The notes beneath the pieces were generated by a model. That model saw only the letters and a program-made list of their open reading frames with translations. It was not told the origin of the DNA and searched no databases. This document shows positions 6,156-6,253 of a stretch of 6,253 nucleotides of DNA, one piece after another; position 1 is the stretch's first letter, and every line of letters begins with the position of its first letter. This stretch comes from Thaumarchaeota archaeon UBA183. Its GTDB lineage: Archaea; Thermoproteota; Nitrososphaeria; Nitrososphaerales; UBA183. Both the position numbers and the translations under genes were made by a program. Location: the NCBI GenBank assembly GCA_002495205.1, contig DAEE01000036.1, positions 3,348 through 9,600 on the forward strand, in the 5' to 3' direction.

Positions 6156-6161
6156 ATATAA
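6156..6161 (-). promoter_or_regulatory. TATA box of smc (shared with the divergent gene)
   Basis: On the minus strand the smc upstream region reads ACCAAG, CGC, then TTATAT (6161-6156). TTATAT is a good archaeal TATA box with an A-containing BRE-like stretch before it. Transcription about 26 nt from the box centre would begin near 6132, inside the longest smc frame but 16 nt before the GTG at 6116. Read on the plus strand the same bases are ATATAA preceded by GAGAATGG, which could direct transcription the other way. Confidence 0.5.
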
Positions 6162-6186
6162 GCGCTTGGTTTTCTGAGCCTAGAAG

Positions 6187-6253
6187 TTGACAGTTTACGC
6201 CAACAGGCGCAAAAGGCTGCTTTCCCTGGCAAAGGGGAAACAGGTCGTCGCGG
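6187..6253 (+). CDS. Divergent gene, N-terminal fragment, function unknown
   Basis: The last 67 bases on the plus strand stay open from a TTG at 6187 and encode about 22 residues, MTVYANRRKRLLSLAKGKQV and two more, before the window ends. Support for coding is indirect. The third codon position is clearly richest in G/C (15 of 21 codons after the start), followed by the first and then the second, the pattern of a GC-rich gene. An in-frame TAG just upstream (6181-6183) leaves TTG as the only possible start. A TATA element (6156-6161) with a GAGAAT BRE-like sequence lies 26-29 nt before it, as for a leaderless archaeal mRNA. A basic R-R-K-R-L-L-S-L opening is seen in some M24 (Xaa-Pro) peptidases, but this fragment is too short to assign a family. 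Confidence 0.4.
   Translation, partial: MTVYANRRKRLLSLAKGKQVVA

Noticed and set aside
6198..6209. Small inverted repeat CGCC-AACA-GGCG
   Set aside because: The stem is only four base pairs with no T-run after it, and it lies inside the likely plus-strand coding sequence, so I do not call a terminator or RNA structure.

Overview
The window is archaeal chromosomal DNA, GC-rich (roughly 60% by eye). Almost all of it is one co-directional block of genes on the minus strand, read from the right edge to the left edge. Archaeal identity is secure: TFB, SRP19, S8e and a short Gar1 lacking RGG tails are archaeal/eukaryal proteins absent from bacteria. An SMC-ScpA-ScpB cluster together with an S8e beginning with an x-E-N-L-x-K-R motif fits the Thaumarchaeota/Nitrososphaeria side of the TACK archaea. 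That placement is an inference from remembered family sequences, not from a search.

Layout in transcription order: smc (6116-2556, or 6143-2556), scpA (2599-1898), scpB (1905-1366), a 51-bp gap, rps8e (1314-928), srp19 (931-605), a 49-bp gap, gar1 (555-334), and the start of tfb (327-1, cut by the window edge). smc, scpA and scpB overlap one another and form the chromosome organisation/segregation module. rps8e and srp19 overlap by ATGA. gar1 and tfb are 6 bp apart. Each of the three gene groups is preceded by a plausible archaeal TATA element (near 6156-6161, 1352-1357 and 582-587), so I read the block as three transcription units that may also be joined by read-through. At the right edge, bases 6187-6253 hold the likely start of a divergent plus-strand gene whose promoter appears to share the smc TATA box.

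Functionally the window joins DNA compaction and segregation (SMC ATPase, kleisin ScpA, ScpB) with translation and protein targeting (ribosomal protein S8e, SRP19), RNA pseudouridylation (Gar1 of the H/ACA RNP) and basal transcription initiation (TFB). Only two of the seven minus-strand genes start with ATG.

I see no mobile element, CRISPR array, rRNA/tRNA gene or defence system, and no undescribed multi-gene system. The points worth a second look are a divergent promoter with one palindromic TATA box, the smc and scpA start sites, a His in the first position of the SMC signature motif, an unusual SMC hinge glycine motif, and heavy use of TTG/GTG starts. No gene-free stretch exceeds about 70 bases.
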